This document shows positions 53,834 through 63,519 of a stretch of DNA of 64,000 nt, one piece after another. The translations under genes and the position numbers were made by a program. Position 1 is the first letter of the stretch, and each line of letters starts with the position of its first letter. The notes under the pieces are model-generated. The model ran no database searches. It was not told the DNA's origin and was given only the letters and a program-made list of their open reading frames with translations. Origin of the DNA: an uncultured Acetatifactor sp. (GTDB lineage: Bacteria > Bacillota > Clostridia > Lachnospirales > Lachnospiraceae); the NCBI GenBank assembly GCA_910586435.1, contig CAJUGT010000001.1, positions 1 through 64,000 of the forward strand, given 5' to 3'.

Positions 53834-55227
53834 TATAACTCTTCCGCAAAGCGCATAGTCATATTTGTGCAGTCTAACGGAAATGTACTTAAGCTGTATG
53901 CGGCTATTCGCTGTCTGGGTACACCATAGCTAATCAGCTGTTCTTGGATCTCATCTGAATGCACTGCATTAGCTATGATAAAATACGCCTCTGGAAACTG
54001 CCCTATTGCATCCTCTGGTGATACTACTGGACACCCCATGTGCATGTTTCCCCATTTACTCTGTGCATTATCACAGAAAGCAGCCACATTTTCGACTCCA
54101 TTATTACGGATCATGCAATATGCGCAGGAACCAACATAGCCGCTGCCAAAGATAACGACATGCTCTTTTTCCGCAATATTTTCTAGGAAATTCTGTACAG
54201 CCGTTTTCGCAATGGATGCTTTCAGGCGGGCATAATAGTCATAGAAATCAGGTTTTTCTACAAACATCTTGATTTCCAGCCACACATCAGGCGCTATGGA
54301 GGACTGCTCCAATATGTCCTGTTCCAAAAAATCTATCAGAATAATCCTGAATTCCTCCAATGCTTCTTTCGTTCCCTCTGCAGGACGGCCATATTGAAGC
54401 AGCTCTACATATGGCCTAAGCGCAATGATCGCTATCTCTCGGGCAAGAAACCTCATCTGTTCCCTGCATATCCCGCTTTTGCTTTGGACAATGCTGAGTA
54501 AGTATTTACACTCAGCAAGGTTAAATAAAACACATCTGCTGTTATAAGTGGAAGAATTAATGTTGTCCCTTCGATAACGGTAGTAGGAACCGTCCACAAA
54601 AAATCCCCTCTTTACACACAGTGCAACCTGATAGCGGAAGCCACAATCTTGGAAAGCTGCTCCCGGAGTTTCCTGAAACAGAATCTGGTTGTCCCGCAGG
54701 AAATCCCTTTTATAAATCCCATTCCAGATAAATACGTCTATTGTCTGCTTGCTGTTCACATAATCTTTTGCTGAAAATATAGTATGATATTTTACATTGC
54801 TGTACTTCTTCATGGAAAATTTTAAAAAAAGCCTCTCCCCATCCTGTCGGCTAGTGAAAACATCAAAATCAGCTTTTACAAAATCAGCATTGTTCTCCTC
54901 TGCGTAGATATACAGTTCCTCATAGGTTTCCGGTAAAATATAATCATCCGTCTCCACAATCCCAATGTATTTCCCGGAAGCTTCTTTCAAGCCAAGATTC
55001 ATCTGATAGCCATAGCTTTTCTTAGTACTTTTTATCAGTTTGATACGATTATCCTTTTTTGCGTATTCCTCCAAAATCTCCCATGTGCCGTCCGTGGAAC
55101 CCGCATCGATGCATAGGATTTCCAAATCCTTTAAAGTCTGACCAATCACACTGTCCATGCATTCTTGTATATAAACCACCACATTTAGAGACGGCATAAT
55201 AACTGATACTTTAGGCATGATTTCCAC
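53833..55227 (-). CDS. Family 2 glycosyltransferase with C-terminal Rossmann-like module (paralogue)
   Basis: 464 residues. Same plan as the gene at 52257: 'VSVIMPSLNVVVYIQECMDSVIGQTL', 'IDAGSTDGT', 'GIVETDDYI', and 'QDCGFRYQ'; then from about residue 352 the module ('VVIFGSGYVGSC', 'FCDNAQSKWG', 'YFIIANAV'). Sequence from here to the right is more AT-rich than its paralogue, suggesting separate origins or different ages. Upstream is DUF4422. Expected role: adding a sugar to a surface polysaccharide. Confidence 0.88.
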   Translation of the reverse strand: MEIMPKVSVIMPSLNVVVYIQECMDSVIGQTLKDLEILCIDAGSTDGTWEILEEYAKKDNRIKLIKSTKKSYGYQMNLGLKEASGKYIGIVETDDYILPETYEELYIYAEENNADFVKADFDVFTSRQDGERLFLKFSMKKYSNVKYHTIFSAKDYVNSKQTIDVFIWNGIYKRDFLRDNQILFQETPGAAFQDCGFRYQVALCVKRGFFVDGSYYRYRRDNINSSTYNSRCVLFNLAECKYLLSIVQSKSGICREQMRFLAREIAIIALRPYVELLQYGRPAEGTKEALEEFRIILIDFLEQDILEQSSIAPDVWLEIKMFVEKPDFYDYYARLKASIAKTAVQNFLENIAEKEHVVIFGSGYVGSCAYCMIRNNGVENVAAFCDNAQSKWGNMHMGCPVVSPEDAIGQFPEAYFIIANAVHSDEIQEQLISYGVPRQRIAAYSLSTFPLDCTNMTMRFAEEL

Positions 55228-55245
55228 TCCAATCCATAAGTATAT

Positions 55246-56544
55246 CTATGAATAAAATTTCATATCCGTATAGCCGATTTTCAGCCTCTCTTTGTTCTTC
55301 ATCAGGAAAATTCCCAACAAACATTCAATAGTATAGCCCATGTAACGATCCCGACGGCAAAAGCCAAGCCTGTTATAGAACTGTTCTACCTCAAAGGTTA
55401 TGGAAAATACAAATTCTGCATATTCCAAAAAAATATCATATTTCATAATAAATAAGTTACATGGCGGAAAAAATCTTGAAGCCATGAATTTCTCCGCTGC
55501 AGATATGTATTCAGGATAAAGCCTGCCAATCGCCTCTTGCATCGTTTTCATGTCTGACTCTGGCGTTAATGTCGAAAAAAAGGCTCCTATTGTTTCATTT
55601 ACAAAAGTTGGAGATGTTACCAGAACATCCAAGCCGTCAGCTGTCAGCTCCTCAATTTCATTTTCCTCTAGATTAAAATGCCTTCTATAATGACATAATC
55701 CAATGTAATCTGTCCTAGGTGCATTCTTCCACATCCAATAAAAAGCTGTACCCTCTGAATAAATTCTGTTTCTTTCTGATATATTTTCACCTGTATTATC
55801 TTTGATTTCACAGAGATTTCTATCTGTAAATACTGCGCCGACTTGTATTTGAATAATCCATGACGGGACTTCATTTTTCATTTCTATTTTGTCCACATGA
55901 CTGCAAACCATATATACACTATAGGAATTCTGTTGAAATACATTGATTGTTTTCTTCGCAGGAAATACATGATATCTGCCATATTGTTCTTCAAATTCCT
56001 CAAGTGCGGATTTATCTGGAAAAACTGCAGAAATGCTGTTAATAGCCTGCTCATCTATCATCGCATTCCGAAAACGCCAATGATATTTATCCCCAGCCTT
56101 CCCCTCCATAATAAGGATGTGATGCTCTGCTTCCACGGGAATATTTTCTCCTATATGGTATATATCTTTATCAAATATCTCTTTTATTCTTTGAAGCGCC
56201 AAGTCTCTTTTTATAAATTCCAGCTGCTCCTTTACAAGAAAGTAAACATTACAAATGCGATGAGAAACCAGATGTTCAAATATCTCCTTATAAGTTCTGT
56301 CCGCAGCAATAACAGGCACAAGAACCTGCTGCGTCTGCTCAGGAAGCATATCAACAGTTATTACTGCATGTCCAAACAATGTTGCAGGATTCTTGGAAAT
56401 GTCGGAAACAAGAAATCCTTTTATCCTAATCTCCTGTTTTTGTAAATATAGATACACTCGGCTTGCATTCCGTCCTGCACCATAGATATAAATATTTTCC
56501 TGCTTTTTACATACTGCAATTAATTCCTCCATATCAAATAACAT
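55246..56544 (-). CDS. DUF4422 putative glycosyltransferase with N-terminal Rossmann-like module
   Basis: 432 residues from ATG 56544 (GGAGG upstream; a longer frame begins at 56583 without site). Residues 12-105: module ('NIYIYGAGRNASRVYLYL', 'GFLVSDI'). From about residue 195 the DUF4422 pattern is visible: 'VGAVFTDRNLCEIKDNTGENIS', 'YWMWKNAPRTDYIGLCHYRRHF' and a C-terminal 'PCNLFIMKYDIFLEY'. DUF4422 proteins are capsular glycosyltransferase-like and often occur in polysaccharide loci. AT-rich. Confidence 0.85.
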   Translation of the reverse strand: MLFDMEELIAVCKKQENIYIYGAGRNASRVYLYLQKQEIRIKGFLVSDISKNPATLFGHAVITVDMLPEQTQQVLVPVIAADRTYKEIFEHLVSHRICNVYFLVKEQLEFIKRDLALQRIKEIFDKDIYHIGENIPVEAEHHILIMEGKAGDKYHWRFRNAMIDEQAINSISAVFPDKSALEEFEEQYGRYHVFPAKKTINVFQQNSYSVYMVCSHVDKIEMKNEVPSWIIQIQVGAVFTDRNLCEIKDNTGENISERNRIYSEGTAFYWMWKNAPRTDYIGLCHYRRHFNLEENEIEELTADGLDVLVTSPTFVNETIGAFFSTLTPESDMKTMQEAIGRLYPEYISAAEKFMASRFFPPCNLFIMKYDIFLEYAEFVFSITFEVEQFYNRLGFCRRDRYMGYTIECLLGIFLMKNKERLKIGYTDMKFYS

Positions 56545-56588
56545 TCCTATATTCCTCCACACCAAAAACATACAGTATATCAAATGTT

Positions 56589-58130
56589 CTACAAATCAGA
56601 CATTTTAGCAATACACCCCAAATAATCTTCTGCCATTCTGACAGCTCTTTTCGTATATTCCCCTGTTTTGAGCATACAGGATATCTTTCTTGCATTTTCA
56701 GCCAAAACCGCATATTCTTCAGGCGTAATTTTATCTAATATTGTGTTTACCTCATAAAGTGAAGCAACGGTAATTCCCACATTGTTTTCTATTACAAAAT
56801 CAGCTTCCGCCGCTTGGTTCCAGATAATCACGGGCAGACCCGATGCAAGGTATAAAGAAAGCTTATGGGGGTTGTTATAACGCAGGTATTCCCCAAACCC
56901 GCCTGAACATGTATCAACGCTGTCCCCATCCCATACCAGCCCGAATCCCCTGTCCAGTTTTTCCGGCAGTAGATCAGGTGCTAAAGAGCCATGGTATTCT
57001 ATATTCGGCGCATTCTCTGCAATCTTTTCTGAAAAATTGGGACCATACAGGTGGACTTTCAATGGCACTAGCTTTCCTAATTCTTTTAAATATGCACTTT
57101 TTTCCAACATAAGATTTCCTGCTATGGTAACAGATTTTTCATACGATTTATCAGCATTTTCCGTTCCGCTCACATAATCAAAAATCTGCAATGGTATCAC
57201 TTTGTCTGCATCAACCCCCTGCCTGATATAAAAATGTCTCATGACCTCATTATGAACAATAAATACATCACCCAAATTCTTCATAATACGGAATTCTTCC
57301 CGCCTAAGCTCTGTATCATATTCTTCCCGCAGTTCCTCCACCTCATGAACCAGACAGATAATGCGCGCTTTTTTCTCTTTTTTTATTCTCCACAAAATAT
57401 CTTCGGGAAGTCTGGTTTCTTTGGGAGCCGGGTGCTGCATCAAAATGCAGGCATTTTCAGAAACTGTCTCTAGGCACCATAGCCATTCCGTCCTTACCAG
57501 CCTGTCACTACAGTCCCCCAAGGAAGTTTCGGCCGCACCTATGCTGGCGTGTACCTTTAGTACCTGATATCCCATATTTCCAATTATATTTTTAATATCC
57601 GTCCGCGCTTTGCTTCCTCCTATATTGGATACTCCAAAATACTCCCATATTTGATACCTTTTCTGCAACTGACTACTGTTTATATCCTCAAAATTCTCCT
57701 TTGCAACGCTGCATTCTGTCCTTTGAACCAAGCGGGCTACTGTTTCCATCAGCTTTAGATTTATTGTGTCTGCCACTTCATAACCATCCAAAGCTATCTC
57801 TATGCAGCAGAAGGTGCGGTTCAATGTATCCATCCTGTCCAACTGCTCTACAATTTCTTCTATTGCCAACGCTGTCACCACTATAATAATTTCCTCGCCT
57901 GCTATATGCTTTTCCAATTCTTCCGGCGACCACACCGGAATACAATTTCCATTATTATTTAAATACGGCGTCTGCTCATAACCATAATTATCTACAATGG
58001 CATCGATGGAAATATCCGGATTCAACTCCATAAAGCATTTTAAGCGCTTACACATGCCAAAACAAATCAATTTCTTATGAGAAATCAAGTTTCTAAATTC
58101 TTCTTTACTAATATCTAATACCTTTACCAT
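56589..58130 (-). CDS. Gtf3/galactofuranosyltransferase-like enzyme with N-terminal module
   Basis: 513 residues. N-terminal module at about 17-115 ('KLICFGMCKRLKCFMEL', 'DAIVDN'). The C-terminal half fits the Gtf3/GlfT-like GT-B group of transferases: 'DVFIVHNEVMRHFYIRQG', 'VTIAGNLM', 'GFGLVWDGDSVDTCSGGFG' and 'LYLASGLPVIIW'. Activated donor would be UDP-galactofuranose or UDP-glucose; acceptor unknown. AAGGATAAAA is a weak ribosome site. Confidence 0.83.
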   Translation of the reverse strand: MVKVLDISKEEFRNLISHKKLICFGMCKRLKCFMELNPDISIDAIVDNYGYEQTPYLNNNGNCIPVWSPEELEKHIAGEEIIIVVTALAIEEIVEQLDRMDTLNRTFCCIEIALDGYEVADTINLKLMETVARLVQRTECSVAKENFEDINSSQLQKRYQIWEYFGVSNIGGSKARTDIKNIIGNMGYQVLKVHASIGAAETSLGDCSDRLVRTEWLWCLETVSENACILMQHPAPKETRLPEDILWRIKKEKKARIICLVHEVEELREEYDTELRREEFRIMKNLGDVFIVHNEVMRHFYIRQGVDADKVIPLQIFDYVSGTENADKSYEKSVTIAGNLMLEKSAYLKELGKLVPLKVHLYGPNFSEKIAENAPNIEYHGSLAPDLLPEKLDRGFGLVWDGDSVDTCSGGFGEYLRYNNPHKLSLYLASGLPVIIWNQAAEADFVIENNVGITVASLYEVNTILDKITPEEYAVLAENARKISCMLKTGEYTKRAVRMAEDYLGCIAKMSDL

Positions 58131-58181
58131 TTTTATCCTTATCTATTTTGCCAATAGCAGCATAAGAACTCCTTTTATTCA

Positions 58182-59309
58182 TTACAAGGCATACTGCAAA
58201 AGAAACAACTGTGAACTATCCATTTTTTCTGCAATCATAGGATAGACTTCCCCACAAGCTGTCTTTCCTAAAGCCAGTATAATACCATCCCCTAGAGCAA
58301 AATCTATTTCTGCATATCTCCTACAATTTTGTGTTCCATTCACATTCTCAGAAGTTAAAAAACATTCAAATTTCCAATTCCGATATTTAAAATATCTTTT
58401 CATTCTCTGCCCATATTTTCCAACACCATATATATATATGCGTTTATGCCCGGCATAAAATTTTTCGAGCTTGTTATAATTAAGTAATGATTTGAACAAA
58501 TTTTCCCTGCATAACCGGAAAATATTGTCCCAAATCAAGCTTGTATCAAATTTTCCTTCCTTTTCTATATATTCTAATGCCTGAAGCGCATTTATATATC
58601 CGGCGGATTCAAAGTACAGGCATTTTTTCTTAAGCAACGGCACATGTAACTCTTCGATCAATTCACAACTATGTAGTATATATGGATTCCCTTCATCCTT
58701 CCACCACGCAAGGTTTTTATGTAGATCCATCCATGATTTGCCGCAAAATCCTCTCTCTTCAAAATATAAAGTAAATCTTATCTCAAAATCTCTAATTGCT
58801 ATTTGATATGTCTGCGGATAAGGCATTTTCTCCCAAAATTCGACGAAACACGGATTTATGAATAGTCTTTTTCTAACAACAAGAAAATACGTCTGAATAT
58901 GACTTTCCGTAATCTCTCCCTTGTCACATCGTATTCTTGGGTGCCTAGTTATTCCCCAAAAATCGACCGATTCAGCCTCAAATCTATCCAAAAGTGGTCT
59001 TATCGGATTGAAAAATCCAAAAAAAGTATCGTTTATAAATATAATTTCGTCATACTCTTCCTGTACCTCCTGCGGAATAAAATAAAGCAATGCATCTTTA
59101 TATGCCCCTGCATCAAATCCTAAATTATCTCTGAAAAATATTTTATGTGTATAGCATTTCAACTTTTCCAAAGCTTCTCTGCCCATAGCCCCATTGATTA
59201 TAATATACATTTCCTGTATTTCATTTTGCAGTGAGAACACTAAATTTTCTACATATCTATCCATCACACCTTGATTATCATAAAGCACAACTATTCCTAA
59301 ACGCTTCAT
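58182..59309 (-). CDS. RgpF-like rhamnan synthesis protein with C-terminal module
   Basis: 375 residues. N-terminal domain matches the rhamnan-synthesis protein F family: 'IFFRDNLGFDAGAYKDALLYF', 'IIFINDTFFGFF', 'DFWGIT', and '.ESHIQTYFL'. C-terminal module from about residue 288 ('RIYIYGVGKYGQRMKRYF', 'CFLTSENV'). RgpF-type proteins are glycosyltransferase-like enzymes that build or side-chain decorate rhamnose-rich cell wall glycans. Three such genes occur within 4 kb. AAAGGA inside the upstream gene's last codons. Confidence 0.85.
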   Translation of the reverse strand: MKRLGIVVLYDNQGVMDRYVENLVFSLQNEIQEMYIIINGAMGREALEKLKCYTHKIFFRDNLGFDAGAYKDALLYFIPQEVQEEYDEIIFINDTFFGFFNPIRPLLDRFEAESVDFWGITRHPRIRCDKGEITESHIQTYFLVVRKRLFINPCFVEFWEKMPYPQTYQIAIRDFEIRFTLYFEERGFCGKSWMDLHKNLAWWKDEGNPYILHSCELIEELHVPLLKKKCLYFESAGYINALQALEYIEKEGKFDTSLIWDNIFRLCRENLFKSLLNYNKLEKFYAGHKRIYIYGVGKYGQRMKRYFKYRNWKFECFLTSENVNGTQNCRRYAEIDFALGDGIILALGKTACGEVYPMIAEKMDSSQLFLLQYAL

Positions 59310-59317
59310 TCTATTGT

Positions 59318-60568
59318 CTATTCCTTTCGATACAAATAAAGGTTAGAAAAACTAGGACTCCTCTCTTTTATCATCTGCAATACCTCCGTCTGATATTGCC
59401 CTCCTACCCCGACAATGATTCCACATTTTTCATTCAAATCAATTTCTGACAAAGAATATATGGGTATATTCAAAATAACCTTTGGATTCTGCTTTTTATT
59501 ACTTACTAAAAATGCATCCGGCTTAATCTGCATATCTTTTAACATACACAAACAGCTTTTTCCATGGCTGCCTGCCCCATAGATATATACATGTTCATAC
59601 CTATTAACGAACTCCCTCAATTGTCTGCTTCTTTCTTCATAGTTCTCAATTTCTGCAATCCAGCCGATGCCCAGCGATAAATTTAACCTGTCAAAAGCTT
59701 TTAACAATATATCCTGCATATATTCCAAATGTTCTCCTGCATATCGATCTGTTATAACCCATCCTGTTTCATATCCGGCATCTTGGGCCACATATGCCAG
59801 AATTCTTTCTATCGCATGGCTGATGGTCTCATCATCTTTTCGGGGTTCATCATCAAAATCATCATATTTCCATTCACTTTCAAATAATTTTTTTAATGCT
59901 GAAACCCTTACCCAAAATACTGTTCCCAATGTGATTGGCGGCTTGGAAACATCCAAATCAGCATTTAGTCCCATCCTTTCCGCCAATTCCTTTGTAACAA
60001 TAAAATTTCTACACCAAGGATTTAAATAAAATGTTGAAAAATGTTCTGTCAGCGGGAAAGGTGGAACTAAAAGTCCCAACGTCGGATTTTCATAAAATGT
60101 CAATAATATGTTGTCTATGTATTCTGTACTTCCAATCATATTTTCCCACAAGCTTTGAACCCATTTCACAAATTCAGCCCTCTGACTATCTTGTCTTATT
60201 TTTTTATCATGCAGGAAACATATATATTCATATTTAAGTATATCTTTCCGGCAAGCTACAAGAAACGCACTTATATCACGTCCCCTGTTCTGCTTTTCAA
60301 CTATTTTACAATTTTTTCTTCTGCTGATTTTCGTTTCTTGGAACATTTCTTTTACTTTCTGGTCAGAAAATGTCAAAAAAATATCTACATCCTCAGGTAT
60401 CGCCTCCATATATTTTAGATAAATTTGAATTGTATCTAAATAATGCAAATGTATAATTATAGCAGCTTTCTCTTTTGGAAAATTGCCGTTAGATTTTTGC
60501 ATCCTGTATTTTGTCGGCAAAATGTAATTTAAATTTTTTTCACGTTTAATATCATGCACATTATCCAT
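59318..60568 (-). CDS. RgpF-like protein with C-terminal Rossmann-like module
   Basis: 416 residues from ATG 60568 (AAGGAGA upstream; the longer frame upstream lacks a site). Rhamnan-synthesis F features: 'AAIIIHLHYLDTIQIYL', 'NRGRDISAFLVACRKDI', 'FLHDKKIR', 'GTVFWVRVSALKKLF' and 'ITDRYAGEHLE'. Module at about 320-416 ('HVYIYGAGSHGKSCLCML', 'AFLVSNK'). This sub-family differs from the RgpF genes at 58182 and 61265, which lack the 'RGRDISAFL' motif; they are two branches. Confidence 0.83.
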   Translation of the reverse strand: MDNVHDIKREKNLNYILPTKYRMQKSNGNFPKEKAAIIIHLHYLDTIQIYLKYMEAIPEDVDIFLTFSDQKVKEMFQETKISRRKNCKIVEKQNRGRDISAFLVACRKDILKYEYICFLHDKKIRQDSQRAEFVKWVQSLWENMIGSTEYIDNILLTFYENPTLGLLVPPFPLTEHFSTFYLNPWCRNFIVTKELAERMGLNADLDVSKPPITLGTVFWVRVSALKKLFESEWKYDDFDDEPRKDDETISHAIERILAYVAQDAGYETGWVITDRYAGEHLEYMQDILLKAFDRLNLSLGIGWIAEIENYEERSRQLREFVNRYEHVYIYGAGSHGKSCLCMLKDMQIKPDAFLVSNKKQNPKVILNIPIYSLSEIDLNEKCGIIVGVGGQYQTEVLQMIKERSPSFSNLYLYRKE

Positions 60569-60845
60569 AGCTGTCTCCTTGCCATCTACAATTCGCCATT
60601 CTTCATTCCAACCAAAATGTCTGCCACCCCCTGCCCCAAATAACAAATTTCCAACATTTTAACCGATACAGCCGAAGTCATTTCGCCCCCGCCTCAAACC
60701 CTGGCAGAACCAACCATTTACCTTTTTCAGCCACTAAATAATAAGCCCCGCACCATTCCGCGTTTGCCAATACCTTAAGCTTAAATAGGAAGCTGTTTTT
60801 TCCAACAGTTTTTTACTATATACATGGTGATGCAGACAGCGATTC

Positions 60846-61109
60846 CTATAGTTTTCTAAACTTTTCAGGCTCCACTCCATATTCTTCAAGTTCTTCTTTA
60901 ATATCTTCATAATATTTTGATGATGTTATACATATGCAATCATATACAAGGCATTCTGAAATATGAGTATATCCATTGTACCTTTGTAAATAATTACTTC
61001 TAAAAACATCCTGATTCTTGTCCGCATACCCAACAATGTCATATATTCTTTCCAATTTGTCCAAATACCTTTTGGGTACAGAAAATTTGAAAATTAGATC
61101 CCAGACCAT
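60846..61109 (-). CDS. Stand-alone partial Rossmann-like module (possible remnant)
   Basis: 87 residues with the C-terminal half of the cluster module ('YDIVGYADKNQD', 'YDCICITSSKYYEDIKEELEEYGV'), but without a glycine-rich 'GxGxxG' start; the first 25 residues replace it ('DLIFKFSVPKRYLDK'). No convincing ribosome site. It could be an in-frame remnant of a longer gene, since 60569-60845 and 61110-61264 on either side are non-coding. Either decayed or a genuine minimal domain. Confidence 0.45.
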   Translation of the reverse strand: MVWDLIFKFSVPKRYLDKLERIYDIVGYADKNQDVFRSNYLQRYNGYTHISECLVYDCICITSSKYYEDIKEELEEYGVEPEKFRKL

Positions 61110-61264
61110 GTATAATTATCCTGCTCTTTTGCTTCAATTCCATTACCTTCGTTCTCCTTTAGAATTTACTTGTCTCCCTGCATACTGCATTATCTCCCTT
61201 TTCAAACATATCACCGCCAAACTTATGAGCAGACGCAGCCTGAAATATTTTGGGGAACTCTGGA

Positions 61265-62389
61265 TCAACAATAGTAAATCACATTATTCCACTTTAACCT
61301 CTGCCTCATTTCTTCACACATATGCGCACTTAAAGCCACAACCATGCACGATTGTCTGTCTTCTTGAATTTCTGAAAATCTGCTTACTTTGATTCCATTA
61401 ACAAAACGCTCATTGTAATATTCATTCGACACCACAAATTCAACCTCTCTATTCTTCACACATTTCGCTAAGCTAATGCCATAAATTGTTAATCCGTAAA
61501 CGAATACTTTTTTATAAGGCTCCAAAAGCGTTAAAACTTCTTTTAAACTTAATTGAGGCAGATGATGTATATCTTCTGTTATATTTTTGTCACTTAGAGC
61601 ATAACCATTAAAAACATTCCTAGAATATTTCAATTTTACGTCCTCGCAAATGTATTCTAACGGATATCTTGTATTATTTTGAATAAACCATATTACTTTT
61701 TCCAGTTCTGATTGTGTGATGCCATAAGCTCCAAATGATTTTCTTTTTATAAAAGGCACTTGTTTTTCTTTCAGAAAAAAATATGGATTAGCATAAAGGA
61801 ATTCCTTTGTTTCGCCCGCCAGTGTCCCCCATGTGAAACCTGATTCCTGAAAATAACTGGTCAATCCTATTTCAAAATTGCAGACCACTATTTTTATATT
61901 ATTCGTCCTAACATCAAGAGCCTTCCAGAATTCCAAAAAGCATTCGTTGCTCAGCATTTCCTTTTTCATGCCTATAAAATATGATTGAATATGGCTTGGC
62001 AAACATATATTATCGTTTTGTGTAATACCCCAAAAATGGTATTTTTCATTTTCCATCTTATGGAAAACCGTCTGCATATCCACAAATGGCCCAAACATTG
62101 TGTCATTTAGCAGTACCAATTCATCTATATTCGCAAGTTCCGCTGCATCAAGGTAATTTAAAATGATATGCTGATAGGCACCCGCATCCCCTCCTATGTT
62201 TTCCCTGACAATTATTTCATTTGTATATTTTCTTAAATGATTCCCTGCTTCCTCATCCAATCTACCATTACAAACAATGATAAGCCTGTCAAAGCATTTC
62301 CTTATATTATCTAAATAATAGTAAATGTATTGATGAATCGCCCCATTTTCATCATAAATAGAAAAAATTCCCCATCTGGCCTTTATCAT
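61265..62389 (-). CDS. RgpF-like rhamnan synthesis protein with C-terminal module
   Basis: 374 residues, paralogue of the gene at 58182: 'NEIIVRENIGGDAGAYQHIIL', 'ELVLLNDTMFGPF', 'HFWGITQND', 'SHIQSYFIG'. Module from about residue 285 ('KKVFVYGLTIYGISLAKCV', 'FVVSNEYY'). Start overlaps the stop of the upstream gene by 4 bases (ATGA), so the two are translated together. Confidence 0.85.
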   Translation of the reverse strand: MIKARWGIFSIYDENGAIHQYIYYYLDNIRKCFDRLIIVCNGRLDEEAGNHLRKYTNEIIVRENIGGDAGAYQHIILNYLDAAELANIDELVLLNDTMFGPFVDMQTVFHKMENEKYHFWGITQNDNICLPSHIQSYFIGMKKEMLSNECFLEFWKALDVRTNNIKIVVCNFEIGLTSYFQESGFTWGTLAGETKEFLYANPYFFLKEKQVPFIKRKSFGAYGITQSELEKVIWFIQNNTRYPLEYICEDVKLKYSRNVFNGYALSDKNITEDIHHLPQLSLKEVLTLLEPYKKVFVYGLTIYGISLAKCVKNREVEFVVSNEYYNERFVNGIKVSRFSEIQEDRQSCMVVALSAHMCEEMRQRLKWNNVIYYC

Positions 62390-63519
62390 TTTTTATCTTC
62401 CTTCTCAATCCTGCAGCCGATTAACTCCCCTCGCCTAAACTCTGCCTTTCCGGCAATATTCATATTATATGGGTAATAAACATAACCATCTGCAAGAGTA
62501 TTCTTATAATGGTTATCAAGCAAAGCCTGATCTATAATTTTCAAATCGTCTTCATGATAATATACACTTATAAAAAATTTATTGATAGTATGGCGAAGCA
62601 ATAAATTCTGTACATATTTTAATAAGTTCTCTTCTGCCCTGATTTTGCAGCAATTGATTTGGCTGTCAGTAATTGCTGTTATCTCTTCTATCACACAGCA
62701 CTTATCCATACAGTCCATAAAGGTCAGTTCCAATGCTTCCTTCCACTCCCTGCCCTTGTTAATAATGTACGCCTTTTTACAAACAGACATATTTTTGATT
62801 GTCCAAATCGGAACCCCCTCCTCGATTTCAAGTATCACCCCTCCTGTACTAGCTGTATCTTTCTCACATTTTAACGGTGATTCTCCATCATCTTCCATCA
62901 TGCGGCTGCACCAATAGCAGATTGCTTTTTTTCTGCTCCAACTCCTTGGAAAATAAACGTTTCTATCCAAATACTGGACATAGTACATGCCGTTTTGCGC
63001 TTTTTGAATATGATATGCGCAGTTAAGGTATTTCTCTGTAAAAGAATAATTCAGCTTCTGCAAAAAGCCCTTTTGCTGAGCATAATACAGCAATTCTTTT
63101 TCTTGTGCATTGAGATCCTCTCTAAATTGCATCGTCCTATAATCATACCGCAGCAGATCCAATATCCCTCCACAGCACTCTGACAGATAGTCCCTGTCAA
63201 TAATTCCATATACCAGCCGATATTGATAAAAAAAATAATGCACATTCTTTATATGTCCCAAAGATAAAAACACGCATTTAGACAATACAAGAGGACAGGA
63301 TTCATAAAGTTTTTCTTCAATGTCAGCAGACTTTACCACAGAAACCACCAGTATATCAAAAGACATTTCCATGAGCTGTTCCAGCGAACAGACCTTGACC
63401 CCCCTGAATTCTTCGTACTGCGGATATGACTCAACAAAGGCAACAACATTACAGTTCCTTATATTTTCAAGGAGTTCCCTGCATTTTTTCCCAGTTCCCC
63501 AAATCGCAATATCCTTCAT
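62386..63519 (-). CDS. FkbM-like methyltransferase-type protein with N-terminal module
   Basis: 377 residues. The cluster module occupies about 1-90 ('DIAIWGTGKKCRELLENI', 'AFVESYPQYEEF'). The rest is a divergent region with 'GVILEIEEGVPIWTIKNM' near 235, weakly like an FkbM SAM methyltransferase but without a clear glycine-rich SAM motif, so the function is unsure. It overlaps the previous gene at both ends by 4 bases (63516-63519 and 62386-62389), and thus belongs to a tightly coupled string. Confidence 0.6.
   Translation of the reverse strand: MKDIAIWGTGKKCRELLENIRNCNVVAFVESYPQYEEFRGVKVCSLEQLMEMSFDILVVSVVKSADIEEKLYESCPLVLSKCVFLSLGHIKNVHYFFYQYRLVYGIIDRDYLSECCGGILDLLRYDYRTMQFREDLNAQEKELLYYAQQKGFLQKLNYSFTEKYLNCAYHIQKAQNGMYYVQYLDRNVYFPRSWSRKKAICYWCSRMMEDDGESPLKCEKDTASTGGVILEIEEGVPIWTIKNMSVCKKAYIINKGREWKEALELTFMDCMDKCCVIEEITAITDSQINCCKIRAEENLLKYVQNLLLRHTINKFFISVYYHEDDLKIIDQALLDNHYKNTLADGYVYYPYNMNIAGKAEFRRGELIGCRIEKEDKK

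Noticed and set aside
60785..60825. Plus-strand terminator-like hairpin near 60800
   Set aside because: Only a 5-bp stem, and no plus-strand gene upstream that it could terminate.
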